A DNA stretch of 64,000 nucleotides from Chloroflexota bacterium (GTDB taxonomy: Bacteria; Chloroflexota; Anaerolineae; Anaerolineales; Villigracilaceae): NCBI GenBank assembly GCA_013112685.1, contig JABFGC010000002.1:568902-632901 (forward strand), written 5' to 3'. The position numbers and the translations under genes are program-made. A model generated the notes under the pieces. It was not told the origin of the DNA. It searched no databases and saw only the letters and a program-made list of their open reading frames with translations. Below, piece after piece: positions 8,679 through 18,307 of this stretch. Within the stretch, counting starts at the first letter, position 1. The number at the start of each line of letters is the position of its first letter.

Positions 8679-9098
8679 TTATGCCTTCGACGACTTCTTC
8701 ATCGCCTTCACCGATTCAACGATCATTTCCCTCAAAACTTTTTTGTCCACGTCCGCCAGTTTCCTGATGTAAAGGCAGGATTTACCGGTGGAGAATTTGC
8801 CCAGTTTGGCGAGCAGTTTTTCATGGCGGTCGAAGCCTCCCATGATGTAGAGCGTGATGTTCTGCTTGCGCGGGGAAAAGCCGACCAACATCCAGTCGTT
8901 TTCGAGCCCGGTGGCGTATTTGTAACGATATTCACCAAAGCCGACGATGCTCGAACCCCACATCTTCGGCTCGGCTTTGGCGGCTTGTCTCATCATTTTG
9001 GCGATCTCGAAACAATCGGCGCGGGTCTGTTCGTCCTCGATGGCGTTCAGAAAATCTTCCACGCTTGCGTCGGTCTTTTTGGTTTTCAGCTCAGCCAT
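8679..9098 (-). CDS. DUF1801 domain protein
   Basis: A 139-residue protein of the DUF1801 (YdhG-like) family. It is recognisable from the central block MWGSSIVGFGEYRYKYATG, the following DWMLVGFSPRKQNITLYIM and the C-terminal GKSCLYIRKLADVD. The family has a small alpha/beta fold and no established biochemical function. It is transcribed in the same direction as the flanking genes and ends only about 10 bases from the start of the disrupted methyltransferase. A short untranslated stretch rich in A/T follows upstream. Confidence 0.85.
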   Translation of the reverse strand: MAELKTKKTDASVEDFLNAIEDEQTRADCFEIAKMMRQAAKAEPKMWGSSIVGFGEYRYKYATGLENDWMLVGFSPRKQNITLYIMGGFDRHEKLLAKLGKFSTGKSCLYIRKLADVDKKVLREMIVESVKAMKKSSKA

Positions 9099-9197
9099 GG
9101 CTCTCTCCTACTCGGATAATCTAAAGGAATTTCCTGGCAATCTTGGCGGTCCAAAGTTTCTTGCAGTTAGAGACATTTTAGTATATTTGTTCTACTT

Positions 9198-10881
9198 TTA
9201 CCCAAGAATCTTGTAATGCACCTGCGGCGCCCTGCGTTCCACGACCTGCTCGGCGGCGAGAGCCATACAAAGGAGGGTTTTCTCATCCCAGGCTTTGCCG
9301 ATGACTTGCATGCCGATGGGCAAGCCTTTCTGCGTATAGCCAACAGGGAATGAAATCGCTGGCAGGCCGGTCAGGTTTGCGGCAGTGACGAAGCGCATGA
9401 TTTCAATCGTCGTGCTCAAATCAGACTCGCCATCCGGCAGGGCGCCTTTTTTGATTTCCGGCGCGGGGATGCCGGTGGCAGGTGTGAGGATTACGTCCGC
9501 TTTTTGGAAAGCGTCATTGAAATGATTCATCATCCGCGTACGGATGCGGCTGCGCCGCCAGGAAGTCAGTGGCGGAGAATTGACGCGCCAGCGCGAGGTT
9601 GATGCGTACATCAAGCGCATGTTCCTTGTGATGCCCGGCGTAGGTTTCGCTCATGCCCAGCGCCATCTCGCTCAAAATGCTGACGCTGTGCGCCACGCGG
9701 TTGGCTTCGAGGTTGGGGATGACGATTTCGACGATCTGGCAGCCCATCTTTTCGTATTCCCTGAGCATGGCTTCACAGGCGGCGACAGTTTCCGCATCGG
9801 CGTGACGGAACCACTGCCAGTAGATGCCGAGCCTGAGTTTTTTGAGGTTGAGGTCATCCCAACCTTTGAGCGAAGGCAGGGGCTGGTGCAAAGACATTGG
9901 GTCTTTGGGGTCGGGTCCGGCGATGAGCGCGTAGGTCAACGCCGCGTCGCTGGCGGAACCGGCTAACGGTCCGATGTGGGCGACGCTCCAATCCAGCGGA
10001 AACGCGCCGTACTCGCTGACGCGCCCAAAGGTGGCTTTCAAGCCGACCAGTCCGCAAAACGAGGCGGGAATGCGGATCGAACCGCCGCCGTCCGCGCCGA
10101 TGGCTGTGGGGACGAGTCCCGCCGCGACGGCGGTCGCTGAGCCGCTGGAACTCCCGCCGGTGTAATGCGCCGGGTTGTAGGGGTTGCGCGTCGTGCCGTG
10201 ATGCGGGTTGAGTCCCGTAACGTTGATGCCGATCTCGTGCATGTTGGTCTTGCCGACGAGCAATGCGCCCGCGCTTCTCAGCCGCGCCACGACGGTTGCA
10301 TCCTCTTTGGCGGGAGCCTTGCCAAGAAAAGCGGTTCCAACGGTGGTGGGATAGGGAAGCATATCCATCTCGTCCTTGACCGCCACCGGCACGCCGTCGA
10401 AGATGCCCAGGGGTCTCCTGGCTTTGTACCGCTGCGTGGATTCGCGCGCCTGTTTCAATACGTCTTCCCGGTTGACGGCGATGAACGCTCTCAGCGCGGG
10501 GTTGTGCGCGTCGCTGGCGGCGATGGCATCCAGCACTTTTTGGGCGACTTCCTCAGGTGTGGTTTTGCCCTCACGATAGGCTTTGGCAAAATCGTGGATG
10601 CCGGTGAATTGGAACCCTTTTGTGACCGACGGCTTTTTGGGATATTCCCGTTCGGGAATGGACGCCGCTTCGGTCTGTAACTCGCCAGTATGATGGATTG
10701 GGTGAAACGTTGGGGGGTCGTCGAAACGCTGTTTGCGGAGCCAGTTGATACCCGCGCTCTCGAAGAGACTCGGCGTGAGCAGCCCGCCCAGCGGACCCTC
10801 GACGAGTGACGCGAAGAGTTTCAACATCCCGCCTGCCAGGTAGGGGAGTTTGACGGATTTCATGTCGTATTGGTTTTCCAT
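9198..10881 (-). CDS. Amidase signature family hydrolase (one-base frameshift)
   Basis: An amidase of about 560 residues with the Ser-Ser-Lys triad visible: VKDEMD (Lys), [15 protein letters not shown] (cis-Ser) and [14 protein letters not shown] (nucleophile). An N-terminal extension of roughly 100 residues ([18 protein letters not shown]) precedes the core and may bind membrane or substrate, as in fatty-acid-amide-hydrolase-like members. Near 9548-9549 one extra G shifts the frame. Removing it joins DFLAAQ to [19 protein letters not shown] and completes the domain. The ATG at 10881 has AGAGG just upstream and is preferred to an in-frame Met 16 codons earlier. It follows the PLP lyase gene by 72 bases, suggesting one operon. 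Confidence 0.87.
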
Positions 10882-10953
10882 GATACGCCTCTTTTTTTGA
10901 TATGGAGGCGACCCGCTTTTGGCGGACACGAGAGGGTCGCCCGTACGATGACA

Positions 10954-12467
10954 TCAGACTTTGAAGATCAAATCCAGATATTTCTTGAGCATGTCGCTGA
11001 CCAGTCCGCGCATGGGCATGGTCGCCGCCATGCCGTAGACGGGAGCCATGCTGCCCTTCTCTTCGGGATGACTCTTTACATGGTCAATCGCAGCCCTGAG
11101 GTCCGCAATGAAGCGCTCTTTGACGCCGGGCTGGGCATGACGCAGAGTCAGTGCAATGTGCATGCAGGGCGGCTTGTGCAGCCCGTTCAGACTCCATTTT
11201 TTGTGTCCCATCGCTTCGAGGATTTTGTAAATATCGAGCGAGTCGGAGGCGAAGGCGATCACGAACAACGGATCGCCGATGATGCGCAGTTCGGGAATCT
11301 TTTTGATTTCCCGTTTGATGAAATCCGCCGTTTCGAGAATCTTCCTGGTCGCATCGAGGTAGCCCTGCTCGCCGATGGACGTGAGCGCCGCCCAACATGC
11401 CGCGCTCAACGCGCCGGGGCGGCTGCCCGCAAACGTGGGGGAGAAGTACAAGCCGCCGGGGGCCACTCGCTGGTGATGTAGTACTGATAGTGTCGCAACT
11501 CTTTGCTGCGATACAAAATGACGGATGTGCCTTTGGCGGCATAACCGTATTTGTGCGTATCCACCGAAATGGACGTGACGCCGGGCAGCCGAAAATCGAA
11601 TGGCGGGACGTTGTAGCCGAGCCGCTCCGCCCATGGCAGGACAAAGCCGCCCAGACAGGCATCAGTGTGGAAACCGATGTTGCGCGTGCGCGCGAGTTCG
11701 GACATTCCCTGAATTGGGTCAATCGCGCCGTGCGGAAACGATGGAGCCGAGCCGACGATGACGACTGTATTGCGGTTGACGGCTCGGCGGACGGCGTTCA
11801 CATCTGCGCGCGAGTCCGCATCCACCGGGACCTTGACCATCTTGATCCTGAAATATTGGCTGGCTTTGTCGAACGCGGCGTGAGCGGTGACGGGCGCGAT
11901 CATTTCGGGTCTGGTAATGCCTTTGGTATCGCGCGCCCAGTCGCGGTAGGTCTTCATCGCCAGCATGATGCTTTCCGTGCCGCCGGAGGAAACGGTTCCG
12001 CAAGCGCCTTCGCCGTTCAGCATGTTTGCCGTCATGGAGACGATTTCCGCCTCGAACTTGGTCGTGCTGGGCCACACATCCGCGTGCAGGGGATTGCTCT
12101 GTGAGTTGAGCGCGTAGATCTGGTTCAAAAATTCAATGTGACTCTCGTCCCCGTGATAGACCGCGCCGGAGACAAAGCCGTCTTTCCATTGGGATTCTTC
12201 ATGCGCGCGCAGGGATTCCATCTCATGCAGGATCTCCTCACGGTCGCGCCCCCGGGCGGGGAGTTTGGCGAAGACGGGATACCTGTCCTTGTACGGCTTG
12301 AGCGACGGCTCCAATCCCGCCATCAGCCCGTCATATTCCCTGTCCATCTTCTCGCGGATGGACGGGATTTTTTTCATCCGTTTTTCCACCCATGCCACCA
12401 CCGGCGCGGGCAATTTGCCGATATTTTTCATCAAGAAATCTTCAAGGTTCATCATTCCACTTTCCAC
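10954..12467 (-). CDS. Sphingosine-1-phosphate lyase-like PLP enzyme (frameshift)
   Basis: A PLP-dependent group II decarboxylase-fold enzyme resembling eukaryotic sphingosine-1-phosphate lyase. Evidence includes the PLP lysine motif [29 protein letters not shown], the [20 protein letters not shown] block and the C-terminal VYGMAATMP. About 500 residues. The frame breaks in the GGGGG run at 11458-11462, where one missing (or two extra) bases restore [16 protein letters not shown]. The enzyme would split a phosphorylated amino alcohol, such as a long-chain base phosphate, into an aldehyde and phosphoethanolamine. Glutamate or aromatic decarboxylation is less likely. Start may be at 12467 or at Met codons 5-6 of that frame. 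It is flanked by a kinase and an amidase gene in the same direction. Confidence 0.83.
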
Positions 12468-12526
12468 TGCTCACTGTTCACTTTCCGCTTTCCACCACGC
12501 AACCATGCAACTACCCAACTATTCAA

Positions 12527-14104
12527 CTACTCTCTCCCATTCAACCTTGCATACATCTTCTTATTGTTCTCGTACACCGCCAGAAACTCGTTGAACAGTT
12601 CGTCATAAATCTTTCGATGACTTGAATCAGGCGTGTACGTCTTCGCCACCGGCACGCGCGCGCCGATCTCCTCATAGCGGATGTAGCCCAGCGAAGCCGC
12701 CGCCAGCATCGCCGCGCCGCGTACATTGACCTCGATGGGGTCCTTCATCTGGCGGATGGGACGGTTCAAGATATCCGCGTGGATCTGGCACCAGATATTC
12801 GACTTCGCGCCGCCGCCCACCATGTTGATGGCTTCGACCTGTTTTCCGATGAATTGCTCGACGTGCTTCAACAACCAGCGCACGTTGTACGCCACGCCCT
12901 CGAACACGGCGCGCACCAGATGCTCTCGGTTGGTATGCAGGGACATGTTGAAGAATCCGCCGCGCACGAAGCGGTCTTCGATGGGAGTCCGCTCGCCGTA
13001 CAGCCAGGGCGTGAAAATCAGATAACCGCTGCCTGCGGGAGTCCGTTCGGCGATCTGGTCGAACACCTTATAGGCGTTCTCCGGTTTGCCGGGCGTCAAT
13101 TCGTCCGGGTGGAAAAAGATGTTGTCGCGCAGGTATTGCAGGTTGACGCCCGCGCATTCCTGTTCGTTCGTGAGCAGGTACCTGCCCGGGATGGACGAGG
13201 GAAGCGACGCCAGGCTGTGAAACACGTCCGTTTTCTTGAACGGCATGTGGCAGGTCATCCAGCCGGACGTGCCGATGTAAAGATGGGTCTCGAAATCCGC
13301 CACGGCTCCCGAGCCCACCGCCGCCGAGTGGACGTCCGGCGAACCCATGATGACCTGCACGTCTTCGCGCAAGCCCCAGTCCGCCGCAATCTTCGGCAGG
13401 AGGGGTCCCAGCAGGGAGTTGGCGGGATGCAGGTCCGGCAGTTTGCCGCGGTCCATGCCGGAGAGACGAATCAGGCTTTCATCGTAGGTGATGTTCGAGA
13501 TATTGCGGTTGTCCGTGATCCAATGCAGGACAATCGAATTGACCGAGGCGGCGAACTTCCCGGTCAGCAACAGACCGATGTAATCAATCGGCTCGAGGAA
13601 CTTGTAGGTGTTTTGATAGATTTCCGGGTGGAGGTGCTTGAGATATAAAATGTGCGCGATGGGGTCCTTGCCTGCCGCGCTGGGAATCCCGCCGGTACGT
13701 TGAATCCACTTGACGAGCTTGCCGATTGAAAAATCGGCAACTTTGATCAACCCGCCCGCCATTTTTTTGATGTACGGCTCGCCGCGCGAATCCATCCAGA
13801 TGACGGCATTTCCGAGCGTGTTCCCATCCCGGTCAACGGCTACCGTCCCAGACCACTGCCCCGTAGTGCCGATGGCGATGATATCCTCATTGGGCACAAG
13901 CCCCTTCCCAAGCAGGCGTTTGACCGCCGCTTGGATCGCATCCCACCACTCGGCTGGCGATTGTTCCGCGCCGCCGTCCGGCAAAAGCAGGACGCGGTTT
14001 TCCTGGAACTCGCTCCCGATCAAGTCTCCCTGCAAAGAAAACAAAGCCACCTTCGGTCCCGATGTCCCCAGGTCAATGGCGAGAATGTATTTCTCCGATG
14101 TCAT
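12527..14104 (-). CDS. FGGY-family carbohydrate kinase (xylulokinase-like)
   Basis: A 525-residue ATP-dependent sugar kinase. It has the N-terminal phosphate loop LAIDLGTSGPKVALF, GTTGQWSGTVAVD and WMDSRGE in the first domain. The C-terminal ATP-binding domain carries LYIGTSGWMTCH and NMVGGGAKSNIWCQIHAD. The closest named group is XylB-like, but FGGY members act on many sugars and polyols and the substrate cannot be fixed. The ATG at 14104 has a strong GAGGAGGAG ribosome site, so it is chosen over a Met five codons upstream. It heads a possible three-gene unit with the PLP lyase and amidase (gaps of 59 and 72 bases). Confidence 0.88.
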   Translation of the reverse strand: MTSEKYILAIDLGTSGPKVALFSLQGDLIGSEFQENRVLLLPDGGAEQSPAEWWDAIQAAVKRLLGKGLVPNEDIIAIGTTGQWSGTVAVDRDGNTLGNAVIWMDSRGEPYIKKMAGGLIKVADFSIGKLVKWIQRTGGIPSAAGKDPIAHILYLKHLHPEIYQNTYKFLEPIDYIGLLLTGKFAASVNSIVLHWITDNRNISNITYDESLIRLSGMDRGKLPDLHPANSLLGPLLPKIAADWGLREDVQVIMGSPDVHSAAVGSGAVADFETHLYIGTSGWMTCHMPFKKTDVFHSLASLPSSIPGRYLLTNEQECAGVNLQYLRDNIFFHPDELTPGKPENAYKVFDQIAERTPAGSGYLIFTPWLYGERTPIEDRFVRGGFFNMSLHTNREHLVRAVFEGVAYNVRWLLKHVEQFIGKQVEAINMVGGGAKSNIWCQIHADILNRPIRQMKDPIEVNVRGAAMLAAASLGYIRYEEIGARVPVAKTYTPDSSHRKIYDELFNEFLAVYENNKKMYARLNGRE

Positions 14105-14165
14105 GCCGCTCCTCCTCAAGAAATGGTCGAACCCTTGCGCTTTGGTCCAAAGACAAAATTCCGGG

Positions 14166-14423
14166 TTACGGTTCGAGTTGCAGGTTGAATTTTTGCGCCA
14201 GTTCCGCGTCCGAAGGTTCGCTCAAAAACGAGCCGTCTTCAAACAGGATGGTGGGAATGATGCGCATTCCATTGTTCAGCCCCCGCACAAAATCCTCTGC
14301 CGCCTTGTCTGCGTCGGTATCCACCCATTGGTAGGGAATGCCTTGTTCGTCCAGAAATTTTTTCGCGCGGCGGCAGTCCTTGCACCAGTCCGCGCCGTAC
14401 ACGGTGATTTTGGGGTCGGTCAT
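14166..14423 (-). CDS. Glutaredoxin-like (mycoredoxin/NrdH-type) protein
   Basis: An 85-residue thioredoxin-fold protein with the redox motif WCKDC at residues 13-17 and the cis-proline region IIPTILFEDGSFL. Size and motif match small glutaredoxin-like proteins such as mycoredoxins. It would reduce disulfides or mixed disulfides in the cytoplasm using low-molecular-weight thiols or a reductase. It sits about 60 bases upstream of the FGGY kinase gene in the same direction. Partner proteins are not apparent. Confidence 0.85.
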   Translation of the reverse strand: MTDPKITVYGADWCKDCRRAKKFLDEQGIPYQWVDTDADKAAEDFVRGLNNGMRIIPTILFEDGSFLSEPSDAELAQKFNLQLEP

Positions 14424-14497
14424 GAGTCCTCCAGAGAGTGATGAAGCGGTGTCGTCCGGGCGTCCGGGCTCGTTACCGTGTCTTGTTTCTAAAGCGT

Positions 14498-15541
14498 TTA
14501 TGCGATGCGCAACACCTTTGCACCGCGAATTTTACCCCGTTTCATTTCAACCAGAGCATGGTTGGCATCCCTCAGTTCGTATTCCTGAAATTCCGGGCGG
14601 ATACCCGCCTCCGCCGCCAGCGACAAAAACTCGCGCACGTCGGCGCGCGTCACGTTTGCCACGCTTTTGATTTCCTTTTCCATCCACAAATGCGCCGGGT
14701 AATCCAAACGAAGAAGCGCGTCCTTATCCTTTTCCTCTTTGCGGATGGCGTTGATGACCAGCCGTCCGCCCGGTTTCAGGCATTTCAGCGCCTCAACATC
14801 TGGACGCCAGACCGGCGTGGTGTCTATGAGCGAATCCAACGCCTGGGGCGGATTCTCCTCTATGCCCCCCGCCCAAGCCGCTCCCAGCGAAAGGGCGAAT
14901 TCCCGTTCTTCGGGGTTGCGGCTGAACACGAGGATTGGAGAATTGGGGAATTTGTGTTTTGCCAATTTCAAGACCAGATGATTCGACCCGCCGAAGCCCA
15001 TCAAGCCGAGCGACTGCCCGTCCTGCAAGTTGCTCAACCGCAGCGAACGATACCCAATCGCCCCGGCGCACAACAATGGAGCGGCTTCCGAATCCGAAAA
15101 CGAATCGGGGATGGGATGGACGAAATCTGCGCGGGCTTTCATATACTCGGCATAGCCGCCGTCCACATCCCGTCCCATCGCCTTGAACTGTGGGCAGAGA
15201 TTTTCGCGTCCCGATTTGCAAAATTCGCACGCGCCGCACGCCGAGGCGATCCACGCCACGCCGATCCGCTGACCGGGTTGGAGTGCAGGGAGCTGCTCCT
15301 GCGGCGGCAAGCCGCCCGACTCCACAATGACACCAATTACCTGATGCCCCAAAATGACCGGCAGGCGCGGCGGCGGAGTCCGCCCTTCGATTTCGTCCAA
15401 TTCCGTGTGGCAGACTCCGCGGCGGGTGACTTTGAGCAACACCTCGCCCGGAGCGGGAGTCGGCTCGGGGCGTTGAACCAGCCGCAGGGGAGTCTGAAGC
15501 GGGTTTACATCCCCAAGCGATTCCAGAATCATCGCATTCAT
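14498..15541 (-). CDS. Zinc-dependent alcohol dehydrogenase family protein
   Basis: A 347-residue medium-chain dehydrogenase/reductase. The catalytic zinc site is represented by GVCHTELD (Cys near 43) and GHQVIGVIVESGG. The structural zinc cysteines are in CGACEFCKSGRENLCP. The Rossmann part has LGLMGFGGSNHLVLKLA, which deviates slightly from the usual GxGxxG. It resembles AdhP-like enzymes oxidising primary alcohols with NAD(H). Its start lies 1 base beyond the stop of the ICMT-like gene, so the two and the TfoX-like gene form one tight operon. Confidence 0.88.
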   Translation of the reverse strand: MNAMILESLGDVNPLQTPLRLVQRPEPTPAPGEVLLKVTRRGVCHTELDEIEGRTPPPRLPVILGHQVIGVIVESGGLPPQEQLPALQPGQRIGVAWIASACGACEFCKSGRENLCPQFKAMGRDVDGGYAEYMKARADFVHPIPDSFSDSEAAPLLCAGAIGYRSLRLSNLQDGQSLGLMGFGGSNHLVLKLAKHKFPNSPILVFSRNPEEREFALSLGAAWAGGIEENPPQALDSLIDTTPVWRPDVEALKCLKPGGRLVINAIRKEEKDKDALLRLDYPAHLWMEKEIKSVANVTRADVREFLSLAAEAGIRPEFQEYELRDANHALVEMKRGKIRGAKVLRIA

Positions 15542-15542
15542 G

Positions 15543-16109
15543 TCAAAGAATATACGGGATGAACATCTGTGTCTTTTTCATGTATTCAGCGTATGGAGCG
15601 CCGAAGAATTGCAGGCATTCGCGTTCATCCGCCCTGGCGGTGGCGATCAAAAAAGCGGTGGCGGTAAATACAAGGATCGTCCCAGGCAGGGAAATGGATT
15701 TAAAGAAAATTCCCCACGCCAGCAGCAGCAGGGAACAATAGAGCGGATGCCGAATATAGCGAAAAATGCCGCTGGTCACGAGCGCGGTCGTTTTTTCAAA
15801 TGCCAACAGGGTCGGGTCGCCTTCTCGCTGCTTTGTGGTGTTTCCGTGTACGCGCAGGGAATGAACCCCGAAAGCAAGCGGGACGAGGGAAAGGAACAGC
15901 AAAGTCCATGCGATGATTTGATTCCACGCAAACGGCTTGTAGAACCAGACCTCCATATTGACCAGAAAGAGGATGAGTATGGTTTCCCATGCGAAGAAGC
16001 GGTAAAACCCATGCGAGCGCGGGTCGCGCAGGGGTTTCCATGAAACGGTCAGAATGAGCAGCGACCCCGCTCCGAAGATGATCCATCGAGCAAGCGACAA
16101 CCCGTTCAT
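15543..16109 (-). CDS. ICMT/PEMT-type membrane methyltransferase
   Basis: A 188-residue membrane protein with about five hydrophobic segments. It carries the C-terminal motif of isoprenylcysteine carboxyl methyltransferase and phospholipid methyltransferases: SGIFRYIRHPLYCSLLLL followed by a conserved DERECLQFFGAPYAEYM. Such enzymes use SAM at the membrane interface to methylate lipids or prenylated substrates. The bacterial substrate is unknown. It overlaps the upstream TfoX-like gene by 4 bases and is followed directly by the dehydrogenase gene. Confidence 0.8.
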   Translation of the reverse strand: MNGLSLARWIIFGAGSLLILTVSWKPLRDPRSHGFYRFFAWETILILFLVNMEVWFYKPFAWNQIIAWTLLFLSLVPLAFGVHSLRVHGNTTKQREGDPTLLAFEKTTALVTSGIFRYIRHPLYCSLLLLAWGIFFKSISLPGTILVFTATAFLIATARADERECLQFFGAPYAEYMKKTQMFIPYIL

Positions 16110-16432
16110 TTCGGCGGGAGCGTCAGCGCGAACTCAACGCCCTCCCTGACCCATGCGCTTAATTGTTGGGCGGTTTTGCATCCTTCAGGTTCCACCATCA
16201 GCCAGCCTTTCATGGGCTTGCCGGTGATGTCGAAGACGCGCGCGTGTTTCTTCTGGAGAAGTTTCTCGTACCTGCCGGGGTCCACGCGCACGATCATATT
16301 TTCCTTGTGGACGCCGCAAGCCAGGTTCCCGTGAATCAAGAATCCCACCCCGCCGAACATCTTCTTTTCGACGAAGGGGATTTTTCCAAACCGGGCGCGG
16401 ATTCGCTCTGCGAGTTTCACATCAAAAGCCAT
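16106..16432 (-). CDS. TfoX/Sxy N-terminal domain protein
   Basis: A 108-residue stand-alone TfoX N-terminal domain. It has KKMFGGVGFLIHGNLACGV near residue 24 and the following VRVDPGRYEKLL and GWLMVEPEG blocks. In gammaproteobacteria TfoX/Sxy regulates competence, but single-domain proteins elsewhere have no established role. First gene of an operon with the ICMT-like methyltransferase (overlap of 4 bases, stop within start) and the alcohol dehydrogenase. Confidence 0.85.
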   Translation of the reverse strand: MAFDVKLAERIRARFGKIPFVEKKMFGGVGFLIHGNLACGVHKENMIVRVDPGRYEKLLQKKHARVFDITGKPMKGWLMVEPEGCKTAQQLSAWVREGVEFALTLPPK

Positions 16433-16451
16433 TCAACCTCCAATTCTCTAA

Positions 16452-16572
16452 CTGACGTTACGCAGTTAAGCCCTTTTCTTACCGCCAAGGCGCCAAGAAC
16501 GCCAAGAGAAGAGTAAAAGGCGTAAAAAAATTTAGCGACATGGCGTCTTGGCGGTTTACTGCGTAAGGTGAG
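16452..16572. repeat. Hairpin element 2 with conserved terminal motifs
   Basis: A 121-base element with imperfect terminal inverted repeats: CTGACGTTACGCAGT at left and ACTGCGTAAGGTGAG at right. Inside is an inverted pair ACCGCCAAGGCGCCA / TGGCGTCTTGGCGGT. Same ends as elements at 6460 and 34327 but a different interior. It lies in the spacer between the TfoX-like operon and upp; no gene is seen from 16433 to 16645. Confidence 0.65.
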
Positions 16573-16645
16573 TCTCTAATTCTCCGATTCTTACTCCTCA
16601 ATTGCGCCACACCCAATTACCAACTTACCAATTACCGCTGCTCTC

Positions 16646-17272
16646 TCACCCCGTCCCGAACTGCCGGTCGCCCGCGTCGCCCAACCCCGGCACGATATAG
16701 CCGCGTTCGTTGAGATGGTCGTCAATCGCGGCGACGTAAATGTCAATGTCGGGGTGCGCCGTCTGCATGGCTTGGATGCCTTCGGGCGAGGCGATCAGCC
16801 CGACATATTTGATTTTCTTCACACCCCATTTTTTGAGCACCTCGGCAGTGGCGGTCGCCGACCCGCCCGTGGCGAGCATCGGGTCGAGAATGAGGCAGAC
16901 CGAAACGCGCGGCTCGATGGGCAGTTTGTTGTAATACTCCACCGGCTTGAGCGTGTGTTCGTCCCTGTATAGCCCAATGTGCCAGACTTCCGCGCCCGGC
17001 ATCAATTCCCAAAATCCCTCCACCATGCCGAGTCCCGCGCGCAGAATGGGCACGAGCCCGATCTTCTCCTTGAGTTGTTGGGCGGTCATCTTCTTGAGCG
17101 GCGTCTCGATTTCGACAGGCACTGTGGCGAGGTCGGCGGTGGCTTCGTACGCAAGAAGTCCCGCAATCTCTCGCACGAGTTCGCGGAACTTCTTAGGTTC
17201 GGTATTCCTGTCGCGCAGTTTCGACAGTTTGTGGGCGATCAGCGGGTGCTTGGATTCGTATACGTTGGACAT
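16646..17272 (-). CDS. upp: Uracil phosphoribosyltransferase
   Basis: A 208-residue enzyme of pyrimidine salvage converting uracil and PRPP to UMP. The N-terminus [21 protein letters not shown] and motifs [25 protein letters not shown] (PRPP loop) and [13 protein letters not shown] at the C-terminus are diagnostic. The ATG at 17272 has GGAGG upstream and gives the standard length; an upstream Met would add 18 residues not found in the family. It appears monocistronic, facing away from the CPBP protease gene. Confidence 0.97.
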   Translation of the reverse strand: MSNVYESKHPLIAHKLSKLRDRNTEPKKFRELVREIAGLLAYEATADLATVPVEIETPLKKMTAQQLKEKIGLVPILRAGLGMVEGFWELMPGAEVWHIGLYRDEHTLKPVEYYNKLPIEPRVSVCLILDPMLATGGSATATAEVLKKWGVKKIKYVGLIASPEGIQAMQTAHPDIDIYVAAIDDHLNERGYIVPGLGDAGDRQFGTG

Positions 17273-17434
17273 GATTCCTCCGGTGTGGGATGGTGCGATT
17301 ATAGTATGCAATGTGATTTTTGACACATGATTTATGTCGAATAACTTCTTATACTGAGTTATGGAGCGGCGGCTGGCAGGGCGATGTCATCGTATGTCCT
17401 GTCTGCGCCATCCTGTTCGTGCCGCGAGGTGCCC

Positions 17435-18295
17435 ATGAAGCCCAAAATCCTTGCCTTCGTTGAAATCCTTATGGTCTATGCTGTGATGCAGGCGATCAGC
17501 ATCGCACTGCGTCCAACAGGCATTGACCAATGGCAACACGAGACTCTCGGCTGGTCGTACACAGGGATGCTCATCTTCGTTGGCATCCCTGCTCTCGTCA
17601 TTTGGTTGACGCGCCGCAACTGGGCGGAGTATGGCTTCTCGCTCGCGGACTGGCAGACCAATCTCGACATCGGCATCAAAGCCTATCTCGTCCGTCTTAT
17701 CCCATATGGGATCGGCGTGGGCGGCGCGGCTTGGCTGGCGCTCGATGCAAATAAAATCAGCGGCGGCGCGTTCGTCGCGTTGACGGAGGTCGTCGGCGTG
17801 GCAGTGATGCTTTGGGTGTTGAATCGCCAGAAGCCCGTCAAGTCTGGGCGCGGGAATGTGATCGTCACCGTCGCTTTATTGTTATTCCCGATCGGTGTTG
17901 CGCTGGCGATGAACAAGTTGAGCGCGATCGTCGTTTCGACGGTCGTGTGGCAATTCGTCTTTTCTGGGTTCGGGGAGGAATTCGTCTGGCGCGGCTACGT
18001 TCAATCGAGGCTGAATCAGGCATTCGGACGTCCGATGCGGATGTTTGGAATCCAGTTCGGCGCGGGACTCATCGTCGCCTCCCTGCTTTTCGGACTCCTG
18101 CACGCGTTCAATACGTACGATCCCGTCATCGGGTTTGCGTCGCTGTCGTGGGGATGGGCGCTTTCTTCGTCGGCGGCTGGCTTGTTCTTTGGGTTGATCC
18201 GCGAAAAGACAGGCACGCTGGTTGCGCCCAGCATCGCGCACGGACTTCCCGATGCGGTCGGCGAAGCGTTGAACGAGATATTTGGTTGGTTCTGA
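17435..18295 (+). CDS. CPBP-family intramembrane metalloprotease
   Basis: A 286-residue membrane protein with about eight hydrophobic segments and the motifs of the CPBP (Abi/CAAX protease) family: GEEFVWRGYVQSRL (EExxxR), FGLLHAFN (FxxxH) and PSIAHGLPDAVG. Members cleave prenylated proteins or peptides, and some process or confer immunity to bacteriocins. The ATG at 17435 follows GAGGTG and removes an implausible Cys-rich upstream extension. The radical SAM gene starts 12 bases after its stop, so the pair is co-transcribed. No precursor peptide gene was recognised nearby. Confidence 0.88.
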   Translation: MKPKILAFVEILMVYAVMQAISIALRPTGIDQWQHETLGWSYTGMLIFVGIPALVIWLTRRNWAEYGFSLADWQTNLDIGIKAYLVRLIPYGIGVGGAAWLALDANKISGGAFVALTEVVGVAVMLWVLNRQKPVKSGRGNVIVTVALLLFPIGVALAMNKLSAIVVSTVVWQFVFSGFGEEFVWRGYVQSRLNQAFGRPMRMFGIQFGAGLIVASLLFGLLHAFNTYDPVIGFASLSWGWALSSSAAGLFFGLIREKTGTLVAPSIAHGLPDAVGEALNEIFGWF

Positions 18296-18307
18296 AAAGG
18301 AGCAATC

